Positions 12,901 through 23,499 of a stretch of DNA of 64,000 nucleotides are shown piece by piece (the stretch's first letter is position 1; each line of letters begins with the position of its first letter). The notes beneath the pieces are model-generated. The model saw only the letters and a program-made list of their open reading frames with translations. It did no database searches and was not told where the DNA came from. The stretch is from Hippophae tibetana (Eukaryota; Streptophyta; Magnoliopsida; Rosales; Elaeagnaceae), in the NCBI GenBank assembly GCA_037013495.1, contig CM072810.1:104870898-104934897 (forward strand), in the 5' to 3' direction. A program made the translations under genes and the position numbers.

Positions 12901-15900
12901 TGGATAATGGTTTAGCTATTATTAGGTCTTCAATGCAATTTAGTCGGCAGTTCATGCGTCAAGGTGCATAATTTGGAGAGCCACATCAACTAAAGAGTCT
13001 TGGGTATTTGGAGTCTTATTTACTCAAGAGTTATTTGTCAAGTATTAACACGTAAATTTGTACTCACTTTAATTATGGTATGACACATGGCAAAATAACT
13101 TTGGAAAGGATGAAGTTATTTATTATTGAAGAAAATTATGCCACGTGGCACGCCGTAATTGATATGAGTACAAATGATGAATTGAGGATCTTTGTTGTTA
13201 GAGAGAGCTTTTGTGAGCTATATACTTCTTGTCACCATTTGTGGTGTGATCATGGGAAAGTAACTTGCTGTTCGGTCCATGGACACAAACACAATTGGTC
13301 AAACCATTTAAACCATTTCCATCTTTTTTTTGGGTTCACTTTCTGGGCAGCTGTTTGTGTTGTGGCTTTCTCTAGCCTGTCTGTCAGTTTTTCTTCTGCT
13401 GTCAGGTTGTTGGCACTATAGCACTGCAATGCTCTGCTGGCAAGCCATGGTATGATTAGGGAGACCTGGAGTTGGCAGTGGGTATGGTAGAGATGAATCA
13501 GATGACATATCAAACATTTACATCTAGGAAAGATTTCAACCTGTTCTAGTCTTAAATAATTAAATTAGGAACTTGATTTTGCTCTCATGGGATCTCTGAT
13601 TGTTTTAATTGTAAAATAGGCTATTTTCTTATCTTACCCTTTCCCTCTTCCCCTGAACGATGGGACACACTAAAATGAATTACTGTATTTCTTCCATTTT
13701 CAGAGGGTATTCTTGGAAGGAAATCCTTATCTTCTGGCTATTACGATGTTAGTCTCTGTCCTTCACTCTGTTTTCGACTTCTTGGCATTCAAGAATGGTG
13801 AGGAATATATGTTGATATCAAATTTTAATGCCTCCTGATAATAATGATGTTTGTTAAATAGCTTATTAGTCTAACATTTTTTTTCCCAGATATTCAGTTT
13901 TGGAATAAAAATAAATCTATGGAAGGACTGTCTGCAAAGTCTGTTGTTGTGAGCTTCATATGTCAGCTGATTGTATTTCTATATCTACTCGATAATGATA
14001 CCTCATGGATGATCCTTGCAAGTTCTGGGGTCGGCTGCTGTATAGAGTTTTGGAAAATTGGGAAAGCCATGCACATTGAGGTAAAAATTATGTGCAATCG
14101 GTTCCTTTTGTTTTCCGTTTAATTTAGTCAAATAAATTGTCTCATAATGATTACCAAATAGCTATATGCATGATTTGGTTTGATGCCTTGACGGAGCTTT
14201 CCAATATTTCATTTTTTTCAGAATTTTAGAGAGATATTATATACATGTTAGCTTGTGCATGGATTAGTAATGAATATAATAATTTACTGGGAAGTGACAT
14301 TGATCGATATCATGTTTTGTGGGCAATGGTATCATAAACTATTGGGTGTTTTATTGATCCAAACAATCAAATAGTTTTAGAATTGACGTTAACTTTATTC
14401 AAATCTCTGCTGAAGAGACTGATTGAATGCTCCTTATTATGCTTTCTGTGTGGGTATGTCGGTTGTCATGTTTCTCAGTGGGAGGTGGAGAGTGATATTT
14501 TCCAATATATGTCTGATAGAAGTAACCTATCTCTGTATGTTACTACTGCAAATGTTGTTTCCATGACTGAACTGAAAGAACTGCAAAGTTACCTTTTTCT
14601 CATACTAAAGCTGTTACTTCTACGCATGCAGATTGATAGGTCTGGGAAGATACCCAAGTTAAGATTCAGAGATCGTGAATCCTATGCTCAGAATAAGACC
14701 AAAGAATATGATGATATGGCAATGAAGTATTTGTCTTATGTGCTATTTTTACTTGTTGTATGCTCCTCTGCTTACTCCCTCAAGTATGAGCGCCATAAGA
14801 GTTGGTATTCATGGATCCTTTCTTCATTGACAAGCTGTGTGTATATGTTTGGTAAGTACTTTGTCCCTATTTTGTTCTGCTATTTTTTTTATAATTGTTT
14901 TAGAAGACTTTGCAGCAATTATGCACTTGTATCTTAGATACAATCACACAACAATGAATTCTGGGCGTAATGCAAAGAAAATATAGCTCAAACGGTTGGA
15001 GTTGGACTAGTTGGTTCCTTTCTATTTCTATCTCCCAATCACTCGTCTAAATGTATCTCTAGAGTCTTAGGTTTATATCACATTCTATGCCCTAAAAGAT
15101 AACCTATTGGGAGTTAAATATCCTCCAAACTAAAAGGCTCCCGTGTGAGTTATGTGATCATGGCTATATATGTATTCTCTTTAGCACCGGCAAAGTTTCA
15201 AGTTTAAGAATCTTGAGTCTACATGAGTTTTCATTACATATCATGATAGTAGGAATCAAGAAGAACACAAATATAGGCTCTTAAATTTTTGTTTAATTGG
15301 TCCTGCGCTCCATGCGCCCCAGTGGAGGGCTTGTGGTGTGGAGACAATATCAAATTCTTAGAAATTTTGTAATCATTGTGTTCTCAATACTTCTGAATTT
15401 TACAGGTTTCATTATGATGTGTCCTCAATTGTTCATAAACTATAAGCTGAAGTCTGTGGCTCATCTACCCTGGCGGCAAATGACATACAAATTCCTAAAC
15501 ACAATCATTGATGATCTGTTTGCTTTTGTCATCAAAATGCCAGTACTGCATCGTCTCTCTGTCTTCCGTGATGGTAAGATTGCAAGTCCCATGTTTCTTT
15601 AATTCAATGGCTATCATATTCCTCAAGTTCAAGTTCAGAAGCAAGAATATTTTGTGATTACTTCCCTTAAATTGACCCATAATAAGTATTTGCTATGATA
15701 ACCGTTTCAGAAAAAAGATTTTCATGTTGGGTATTGAGAAGTTGGATTATTTATTATTCTGGGGAAGGGAATATGGATTAGTTTGTCAACCAATTTTTAT
15801 GGTCATTGGGGAAACCTGATTATTTTATCTTACCCATCTTAAAGTTTAGGGAAACTCACAAAATAGGTTTGAGTTACCAATATTCACAATTTACATACTC

Positions 15901-16625
15901 ATATGGAAGGAGGAAGTGGGTGTGTAGAATTTCCACATTTAACTTACCATTTTCACACGGTTATGTAAAAACTCCGCACATTCAAATTTTACATCAAAAA
16001 ATTTGCTTAATTCTTCCTCTATGAAATATACTAAAACTAGATCCCAAAAGGGTGATTTTTCATAAATTTTTACCCTATGAATGCATAACAAGGTGTTGTA
16101 AGCCAGTAACCAGTTTCTCTCACCAAAACCCAGGGATGTAACTTGAGTATAATTATTAGTTGGTCTTGGATAATGCTGACATGGTGATCCAGATCAATAT
16201 GAGAGAAGGTATTCGAGCTATAAAGGAGGAGAAAGTCAGTATTTTATTTGTACCACTCAGTACTCTCCCCATGTTGTCGTTGCCCTGAACATCACGCCAA
16301 CTTTAATATGTTAATTCTTTTACACTTGAATTATGTATGAAATCATTTTTCCTACCTTCTGATCTGAAATTATTTTTTATACGATTTTCCATGTGACCTC
16401 TGGTGGCTATAGCATTTATTTATTTTAAATTTCTTTAATTGTGATCCGTATTTTCCTGTCCTGTTTGCAGATTTAATATTTCTGATATATATCTACCAAA
16501 GATGGGTCTATCCAGTGGACAAAAAACGGGTAAATGAATTTGGTTTTGTTGGTGAGGATGAACAGCCGACTGATGGTGCAACAGATGGCACTGTCACCAA
16601 AGAAGATGATAAGAAAACCAACTAA
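935..16625 (+). CDS. CLPTM1-family (cleft lip and palate transmembrane protein 1-like) membrane protein, 12 exons
   Basis: Exons: 935-1159, 2203-2349, 2462-2576, 2696-2794, 3742-3838, 10783-10820, 12438-12673, 13704-13797, 13890-14080, 14632-14851, 15406-15573, 16471-16625. Together they give 1785 nt, 594 codons, in one frame. The first ATG after the duplicated leader that starts a CLPTM1-like N terminus is at 935. An upstream in-frame ATG at 866 would add 23 residues rich in lysine and is less likely. Seen: a Gln/Gly-rich head (residues ~11-34), an N-terminal membrane segment (~36-54), a long lumenal domain with WKPNITINLVDD and VEPTTGNYYP, then several membrane segments with LHSVFDFLAFKND, SWYSWILSSL and QLFINYKLKSVAHLPWR. 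The C terminus is KKTN, a KKXX-type ER retrieval signal. Family knowledge: multi-pass ER proteins; the relative CLPTM1L is a lipid scramblase in GPI-anchor synthesis, while the plant protein's role is not settled. Intron 5 is 6.9 kb and full of repeats. The exon 4/5 junction is ambiguous (see findings). Confidence 0.93.
4138..4960 (-). mobile_element. Copia 3' end: LTR plus RNase H remnant, antisense in CLPTM1-like intron 5
   Basis: Bases 4138-4360 form an LTR of the same family as those at 6918 and 8753. On the minus strand it begins after a purine tract (GAGGAGGAG) that serves as polypurine tract, so this is the 3' LTR. The adjoining ~4400-4950 reads on the minus strand as the C-terminal Copia RNase H, with the same order of motifs as the better preserved copy at 7267-7461, but with stops and frameshifts. 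No 5' part follows: the sequence changes to an opposite-strand Copia fragment near 5 kb. Confidence 0.75.
5150..6917 (+). mobile_element. plus-strand Copia polyprotein fragment (protease, integrase, start of reverse transcriptase), pseudogene
   Basis: In broken plus-strand frames it shows a Copia aspartic protease core at ~5205-5245 (WIIDLGATFHMIG, family norm DSGA with Asp-Ser, so the Ser is lost), gag-pre-integrase residues around 5590-5640, the integrase motif NGVVECKNQLLLEIARTL at ~6040-6100, and the start of the reverse transcriptase (GVWELTRLPNGKVVGCKWVF) at ~6850-6912. It stops abruptly where the LTR at 6918 begins. Several frameshifts and stops make it non-coding. It sits in intron 5 of the CLPTM1-like gene in the sense direction. 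Confidence 0.8.
6918..8977 (-). mobile_element. internally deleted antisense Copia element with both LTRs
   Basis: LTRs at 6918-7143 (3') and 8753-8977 (5') are similar over ~225 bp and lie in the same orientation. On the minus strand they start TGTTGAAATC and end in TTCA. The minus-strand primer binding site TGGTATTAGAGA is at 8733-8744, close to the plant Copia site for initiator Met-tRNA (TGGTATCAGAGC). The polypurine tract (AAGGGAG) abuts the 3' LTR. Between them the minus strand reads reverse transcriptase (EIKALENNGTWDV, 8294-8614, with degraded frames below it) and RNase H (FYCDNKVAINISSNLVQHNR, 7267-7461). Gag, protease and most of integrase are missing. I saw no matching 5-bp target duplication. 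Confidence 0.82.
9030..10260 (+). repeat. tandem array of ~335-bp units, about four copies, in CLPTM1-like intron 5
   Basis: Units start with TTGATGCCTT(A/G)AATCTTAC at about 9030, 9368 and 9701. A fourth, lacking its head, runs from about 10030 to 10260. Shared landmarks per unit are AAAGCATYAAGGATCCAAGG, a CTATGGTACGATATTG-like stretch, the CACTACTTAGCTTCCTAA type motif followed by CGATGTGGGATATA, and AAGGATGCAAG. Copies differ by many substitutions, so the array is not young. No coding potential is consistent across units; the open frames of 70 and 86 codons within it are incidental. Confidence 0.8.
11283..12382. mobile_element. possible non-autonomous DNA element in CLPTM1-like intron 6
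   Basis: An extremely AT-rich 1.1-kb block is bracketed by GC-richer ends: GGGATGGAGCTAG at ~11287 and CTACAGCCCCGCCTAG at ~12362, which is a rough inverted match. Such a GGGGCGGAGCTAG-like end is common on plant transposons. No target duplication was visible and there is no coding sequence, so the call is tentative. Confidence 0.3.
11960..12011 (+). repeat. (ATTTTT)n microsatellite
   Basis: About eight consecutive copies of the hexamer ATTTTT, slightly imperfect at the edges, inside intron 6 of the CLPTM1-like gene. Confidence 0.9.
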
Positions 16626-16960
16626 GATCATCCAACGCCGACTATAAGTAAACAATTTACAGCAAATTGTATTTTATTCAGTTAGTGGAGCAATTTTTTC
16701 TTAAGTTTCCTTCCCTCTTTTTGTTCTAGTGTTAGTTAAAACCAGTCGTATGCTCCTTTATTTGTTCCGCGTTGCCTATAAATGTTTTATATTTCTTTAT
16801 TATTTTTATTGTGCTACTCTCTTTCATTTTTTGTTACTAGCTCTCATTTCTACCTCCATGCACTCATTTCTGGAAGCATATTTTTGGATGGGTGGAAATG
16901 TTTGATATGACATAATACGGATACTAAATTTAGTTTGATCAATAAATTTTTTGTCCTTTA
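16626..16960 (+). other. CLPTM1-like 3' UTR and probable transcript end
   Basis: Sequence after the TAA stop at 16623-16625 is T-rich, as is usual for plant 3' UTRs, and contains an AATAAA-type hexamer near 16940. The exact polyadenylation site cannot be placed without transcripts. Confidence 0.5.
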
Positions 16961-17465
16961 AAAATATTGTTATTTTTATTATTATAAATTAACAAGAAAA
17001 ATTAAAGTAAATTTTTTCACGCTAACATATAATTAATGTTAAATAAAACATGATAAATATAGGACTATTTTGAATCACATATAGGTAGCTTACTTTTTGT
17101 ACTCCCGGAATGTCTTCTAAATACTATGTAGAAGGTTCGAATGACATTTTTATAAATTTAATATATTGGTTAAGTTTTTCAAAATTTGTACATTTTAATT
17201 ATTTATTTTTAGATATTTTAGTCATTTTTTTATTAATTTTAATTAATATTTTTGTAAAAATTTAAATTTTATCGAATTAAACCTTATTAGTAAAAAAACT
17301 AGTAGATATTCGAAGAAAAAATGTTTTAAAAAGTTGAAAAAATTAAAAAATGAAATTATTAAAATTGGTTTAAAATGATTAAAGTTTTTAGTAATAATAG
17401 AATAACTAAAGTTTATTATTTTAAAATAAAATAATTAATATGTTTAATTTATAAAAATAAAATGA

Positions 17466-18316
17466 TTATCTAAATTGTATTCTTTCGTGATTTAAGAGCT
17501 TCATCTTAATCAACCCACCAAATAAAAAAATTAAATCTTTTTTTTTTTCATGACACACATCTAATTCTCTTGCATTTGGGCTTACATGTTTTATGAGTCC
17601 TAAAATCAACAGCAAAGCAGAGTTATCAATATGATTAGCCTTTTGGTGGTCTTCCTTAAGTTCTAAGTGATGTGATATGTCATTGAAAGATTTTACACTT
17701 TCATGATGTGTTATGTTTTGTTTCATTTGCTCTTAAATAGATGGAAGAGAGTGAATTACAACTTGAATTTGTTGTTCATCTGTAAGATAATAGCTAACAG
17801 TAATAAGATCACAAATTATCCTTGATATGATTCTTAAGTGCGACCTAATGTATGATTAGGCTTCTTCTTATAAGAATCAAATTTCATTTTCAAGCTTTAT
17901 AATTGAACCAATGAAGTGACACCAAACCTCAGTTTGATGACCTTTCACATCTCATGAGAAGTTTTATAATGCTCAAATTCGTTAAGATCATTTTACATGT
18001 TACTAAGTATAATATAGTATGCATTATAGGCATTAACATCAAAGCAATGCCGAAAAGTGTTTCCTTCTTCAGGCCTCATCATGATGTGATCAAGTGTTTC
18101 TAAAATACTTTATTCATTGAGAAGATGTTGGATCTTAGAGTAGCAAATGTCATAATTATTGTCGTCTAATTCCTCACCCTTAACTAGATATGCCACAATG
18201 TTTTTATAAGCCATATCTTTCACACAAAAATCATATGAAATATTTATATTAACACTACCCGTATATAATTGTGTAGTACATATGTAAATAATTATTAAAA
18301 ATAAATCATATGTCAA
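17466..18316 (-). pseudogene. Copia gag (UBN2-type) remnant
   Basis: Minus-strand frames carry the order of a plant Copia gag of the UBN2 family. The N-terminal block has VKGEELDDNNYDICYSKIQHL (18110-18316); the family pattern is LDGxNYDxWxxKIQxLL. A block near 17750-17800 matches the region before the conserved stretch, then THHESVKSFNDISHHLELK follows (17466-17726), as in family members with IKTFDDISRHLELE. The middle has stops and frameshifts. No reverse transcriptase is seen next to it. An LTR, if present, would be expected to the right (18.5-20.3 kb), where an LTR-like stretch exists but could not be confirmed. Confidence 0.6.
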
Positions 18317-20500
18317 AATATTGAAAATATTTTATATTTTTAATCATCTCTTTTGTCCAAATAATCATTTTTATTCATCATTTAATTTATATGAAAAAAT
18401 ATGGTATAAGAAAAATATTTCAACCAAAAATAATCCCACCGTACACAATATTTTTAGACATGTCATATATTTAATTTCATTATATATAACATTTATAAAA
18501 TAGTTACGAAGAATTACTCAAATATCAATTGTTTTTCTTACTTAAATAGTTAACCGGGATCTAAATAAGGGGTGGAGATGTCCATCGTATAATCTTTTCG
18601 CGAGCCATATATCAATTCGGTCAAGCCGACCTCACAAACATGAATTAAGCAACTTACACAATGAAAATATATAACAACATACTTAATACAACACACAACT
18701 AAAACATTCAGTAAGTAGAAAACAACAAACTATTGTAAATACACTAGTGACTGTGTGTCTCATAGACTCCTGCCTTAACTAGCAACATACATATGCATGA
18801 CAAACAATTAATAACATCTGAGACATGAATGCATACAAAACAACAAAGGATTTTCAATCACTTCAAGACTTCATATGATGAAACATATTCGGTAAATGAT
18901 AATTGTATTCTCATAAAAACCCAAATAAAGAGTCCAACATCTGGGACACAATCAAGACAAGGAGATATAGACTCCTTTGAGGCTCTCGTCAAACTCACGT
19001 GCACATAATAGACATAAAAAAGATAAATTAATCTGGGAGCAGAAAAATTAATTTATTATAGTATAAGCTATGATTAAAAAGCTATAGACATACTACAAAG
19101 AAAGAAAAGAAAGCATGCGACAACATATAGCAAGTAAGCTTTCTAATCGGAGTATACAACTAGTATACTATAATTTATGTAAAAAAAATTCAGATTATAC
19201 TAACATACATACTGATCATTCATAACATCATTGAAGGAGTTTAAGACCTGATACATAATTAGGCTAAGGAGATAATGACTTCTTAAGGACTTAACCCAAA
19301 CATGCAAGTCACAAGAAGAATATCACAAGATAGATAAACACAGTCACATTACATATAATCAAAGATAGACACTATAAAAAAACAATAGATATATAATTTA
19401 GTAAATAGAAATCAGGTGATAAATATCAAAAGCATTCTAATTTAGAGTTTAAAATTCAGTATGTAGGAATATACAACATTTAAGCTCTAATTATATTCAC
19501 CACACATTCGAGCATACATAACACCAAATATAATGAGATAAACCCACATAGAAACCTTATTTATGTGGTAACATTCTCTGGTTGATTAAGGCAATCACTT
19601 AGTAGCAAACAATTCATTAATCAATATAACAGTTACAACTCTATAATACATAAAACCAATATTACTTGTATCAACTAGGACCTCTATCTTAACTGCTTAT
19701 TATTGCTCTTTTTTGTTGTCTTTGCAACAACCTGGTTTGATGCACGAACCTAACTCTCCTCCAAAGCACGCACCACTTAATGTGGTGTGATCGGTAACCA
19801 GAAATGTAACAAGTAACACTCTCAGTACTATTCTTAAACTCAAACACTCTATCTCTTATTGCACACAACAAGAGATATGAGAACTCAAAGCATTTAACTT
19901 AACTCATTCTCACAACTTTGATAAAATAGTCTTAAGCACTCACAGCTTAAAAATGCTATTTTACACTAATTAGCGACCACTGTCTCGAGTATACACAATT
20001 CACAAGCTTGATTTTTCTTACACAATCATGAATCACTAATATAAAACAACACTCAAGGTATGAGTGATCCAAAAATAGAAAAATGAGATATCAATTTGAT
20101 AGAGTTTTATTGCATTTTTTGGATGCCAAAATAGAAGAAATGGAGGATATTTATAGAACTATAATTTGTCACCTTGCCACCACTTGTGGTAGGGTCCCAA
20201 GCGAGCTTTGTGGTGAGGTGGTAAAAATTTATATTTTTTTGTTTCAAAAATTATCGAGTATTTTCATAAATACCCATACTCGAAACAAACCAAAAATACA
20301 AGTGATAAATTCAATTCGTTTGTCAAAAACCAAGACTCTACTTAACATGCACACTACGAAAACCAACCACATGTTGTGTATAAACATACTTATATATAAA
20401 AATGTTTCTAACTATATAAGAATAAATAGACATTGTATTTTACACATGAAGGGCCAACAAAGAGACACAAGAATATTCAATAATTATAAATAAACATGCT
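18317..20500. other. gene-free DNA; possible degraded LTR at ~19.6-20.3 kb
   Basis: No coding pattern. The stretch at about 19560-20300 is less AT-rich than its surroundings and has features often seen in plant LTRs read on the minus strand (for example GATATTTATAGAAC-like sequence near 20147). I could not pair it with a second copy. An open frame of 136 codons at 20083-20493 lies partly in it and shows no family similarity. Confidence 0.35.
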
Positions 20501-23075
20501 TTATAATATTTTTAATAACATAATATTAATATGAATATTCAATAATTATAAATTATATGTATATAATAAGAAAATGCATATACGCTTTGAATGAGTGGCT
20601 TAATAATTACTAGTCTTATATTAATATTTGAATATTTGACACCAAATAAAATTATATCATAATGGCTAGTACATGTCATCAAGACACCAGCTCGTTTGTC
20701 GAACATGATAAATGATCGGTACAAGATAAATCAAATACAATACTGGTGTTGTACATGGATTGCATAATTTTAAACATACCATTGAAATCGGGCTAAGTTG
20801 GCCCAATTAGGAGGGTGGGTCTTGGAAGGATTGTAAAAAAACTTTGCCACCACAATTTCCAAAGCTTACAAAAAGTAATCCAGTCGTATATTAATTGATT
20901 TTCCATTATCACAGATCCTCAACTCCACTGCATCTCTCTTCTTTTTCATCACTACTTCATTGTTTTCAGAAATCCTCCTACTTAATTTTTGTTTTGTTTC
21001 TTACTTTTTTCTTTATGGTATTTTTTTGATCATTTTTTTTAATATCTCTATTACATTGTTTCTGATCTTTTTTTTTCTTCTGATCTTTATTTTTTTTCCT
21101 TCCTTTAACTTTATTGTTCCTTGCAACTCATGAACGTGATACTTGTATTTATTTTTTTCATTTTTCATTTTGATTAATCGTGTTGCTATACTTGTATTTG
21201 GTTGGATGAATTTGATTATCATTATTAATATTATGTTGGATTTTTATAGCTTTTAGATTTGTGGTATATTCAAAAATTTCTTATCCTTGAACATTATTGT
21301 AATGTATTGTTTTTTTTTTCCTTCCTTTTTCTCTATGGGTCTTTTCTTTGAGTTTCCGATCTCTTCTCTTTGGACTTGTTACTATTTTTCCTTAATTTAT
21401 GGGGGTATTTTCTATTAGCTTTAATCTTTTTTTAATTCACATATTATTGTATTTTGAGTTTAGTTCTCACCAGTATTTGATCATATTTTTTTGATTTTTT
21501 AGTGTTTATATTTTACAGTTTCATTATTTCCCTAGTTTATGTTATTATATTCATATTGTTCGTGCTGCTAGTTTTTAGTTTGATTTATCATTTTTTTTCT
21601 CTTAAAAGCTTTTATTGTTCTATCACTGTTTCAACAAAGAGCTTCTAAGTTGTTTTTTCACACTTAAAACTCATTTTAAGCACATGATTCAATCCAACTT
21701 AAACTAACTTAAAACGAGTTAATTTTAAATTTTAAATCGAACTTACATATCAAACTATTTAAAATAACATAATCCTTAAAATATATTTTTAATTATTTTT
21801 TACTAACTTCCCATACGTTTTATAAATCACATAATAGTAAAAAATAACCATAATATATTTAAAAGAGTTTTTAAAACCTTTTATTCATTTAAAAACTCTA
21901 TATATACATGATCATATACATAATATATATATATATATTCTTATAATGTTTAATAATATTGTAATTAAGTTATTTTTTGTTATAAGTTGATTTTTAAGTA
22001 ATTAATATTCAATTTTTAAATGAATAAAATGTTTTAAAAACCCTATATATGTTCATTATTATTTGTCTTATTATTTATGAGATAAGTACATAATAATAAA
22101 ATACATATTATATTTCATATCATTATATTCTTCTTTTAATTGTTCTTCTGACCTTATAATTTGGAGCATGTGTTCTACCTATTATTTTCGTAAATCTTCA
22201 AAAAATTGTTTATCGTATCTCGTTTTACTTCAACCAAAGAACTACATGTATTTAAATTTAAAATAATAATTTAATATAATAAATTCATTAAAAATAACTT
22301 ATATGTTAAAAAATTAATATAATATATATATTTAACAAGTATACATATATCATGTATTTCATGGCCTAGACGTAAAAGATCAAGTATTTGAAATATTAAA
22401 TTTAAGATATTGGAGCCTAACAATTTTAAAGTATAATTATGAAACAAGTGAACAAATGAGCATATCAAATAATACATAACAAGTATTAGGATTCTAGAAA
22501 TATAAATGAACAAAAAACTTATTTCATAATTATTCTTAATATTAAACATATTAATCAAAGAATTACATATATTTAAATTTAAATTATTATTTAACATCAT
22601 AAATTCATTAAAAATAACTTTACATTAAAAGAATATATTAGTTAAAGAGATTATTACATCTTTAATTGATATATTGATATTTGAAATAATCTCGCTCATA
22701 AACTTTATAATAAAGTAATCGCATATAACTCTATGAAATCTTCTCAAAACAAATATACATGATTTATCAATTCAATTATCTTTATTATTTAATAGTATAA
22801 ATCATTATTAATATTTACTTACACATAACATAACTTTATTACATATATAAGCTCCTATGTTTTTTAAGGATGATACTCTTACTCTTATTACACATATTTC
22901 ATGTTGTATCAAAGTTTAAAAAAGTTAGTATTTCATCTTTATTTAATATTACAAGGAGCAATATAAGAAAAATAGCTAGTTATAAATCTTATATTTTAAC
23001 AATTATTTTTGTGTCTTTATTCAATTCTATTTTAACCGAGTCATAATAACACACATGATTACCATATAGATCAAT
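20501..23075. other. AT-rich intergenic DNA, no feature recognised
   Basis: Long T-rich tracts (20.9-21.6 kb) followed by very AT-rich sequence with short (TA)n runs near 21930. Open frames here are low complexity (Lys, Ile, Asn or Phe, Leu, Tyr rich) as expected by chance from base composition. Confidence 0.6.
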
Positions 23076-23350
23076 GATTACCAATATCTAATGATCTTGA
23101 CCTTGTTTAAACTTTAATGGTCAACTAATTATCAACTTTAATTTGTCTAAAGTATTAATGTTCCATCATATAATTATTTCGCTCTTATGTAAGCATTCCA
23201 TTCTTGATATTGATTACCAATATCTAATGATCTCGATCTTGTTTAAAATTTAATGGTCAAATGATTATCAACTTTAATTTTTCTGAAGTGTTAATTTCTA
23301 TCACATAATTGTTTCGCTCTTATCTTAGCATTTCACTCTTGATATTGATT
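23076..23350 (+). repeat. tandem duplication, unit ~136 bp
   Basis: Two adjacent diverged copies begin GATTACCAATATCTAATGAT at 23076 and 23212, run in parallel through TTAATGGTCAA and ATTATCAACTTTAATTT, and end with TTTCGCTCTTAT and TTGATATTGATT. No coding function is apparent. Confidence 0.75.
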
Positions 23351-23499
23351 TATAAAAGATGAATTATAAAACATCGCTAAATGTGATAGGTGATTAGTTT
23401 GAAGTCGATAATAACATGTCCTCTATAAAATAAATATATATAATTAATTAGATAATATAAAGATAATCATATGCTCTATATAAATAAAATTTATTTATT

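Noticed and set aside
14383..14937. 184-codon open frame on the plus strand
   Set aside because: It is CLPTM1-like exon 10 (14632-14851) read through into both flanking introns. The extra ends have no similarity and splice sites bound the real exon.
20083..20493. 136-codon open frame
   Set aside because: No recognised domain, biased composition in its second half, and it lies in a repeat-like stretch. No splice partners or promoter were seen.
20940..20960. CACTACTTCA as a possible left end of the CACTA element at 23.5-26.1 kb
   Set aside because: Only the first seven or so bases match the terminus, the preceding triplet CAT does not match the TAT after the right end, and no subterminal motifs follow.
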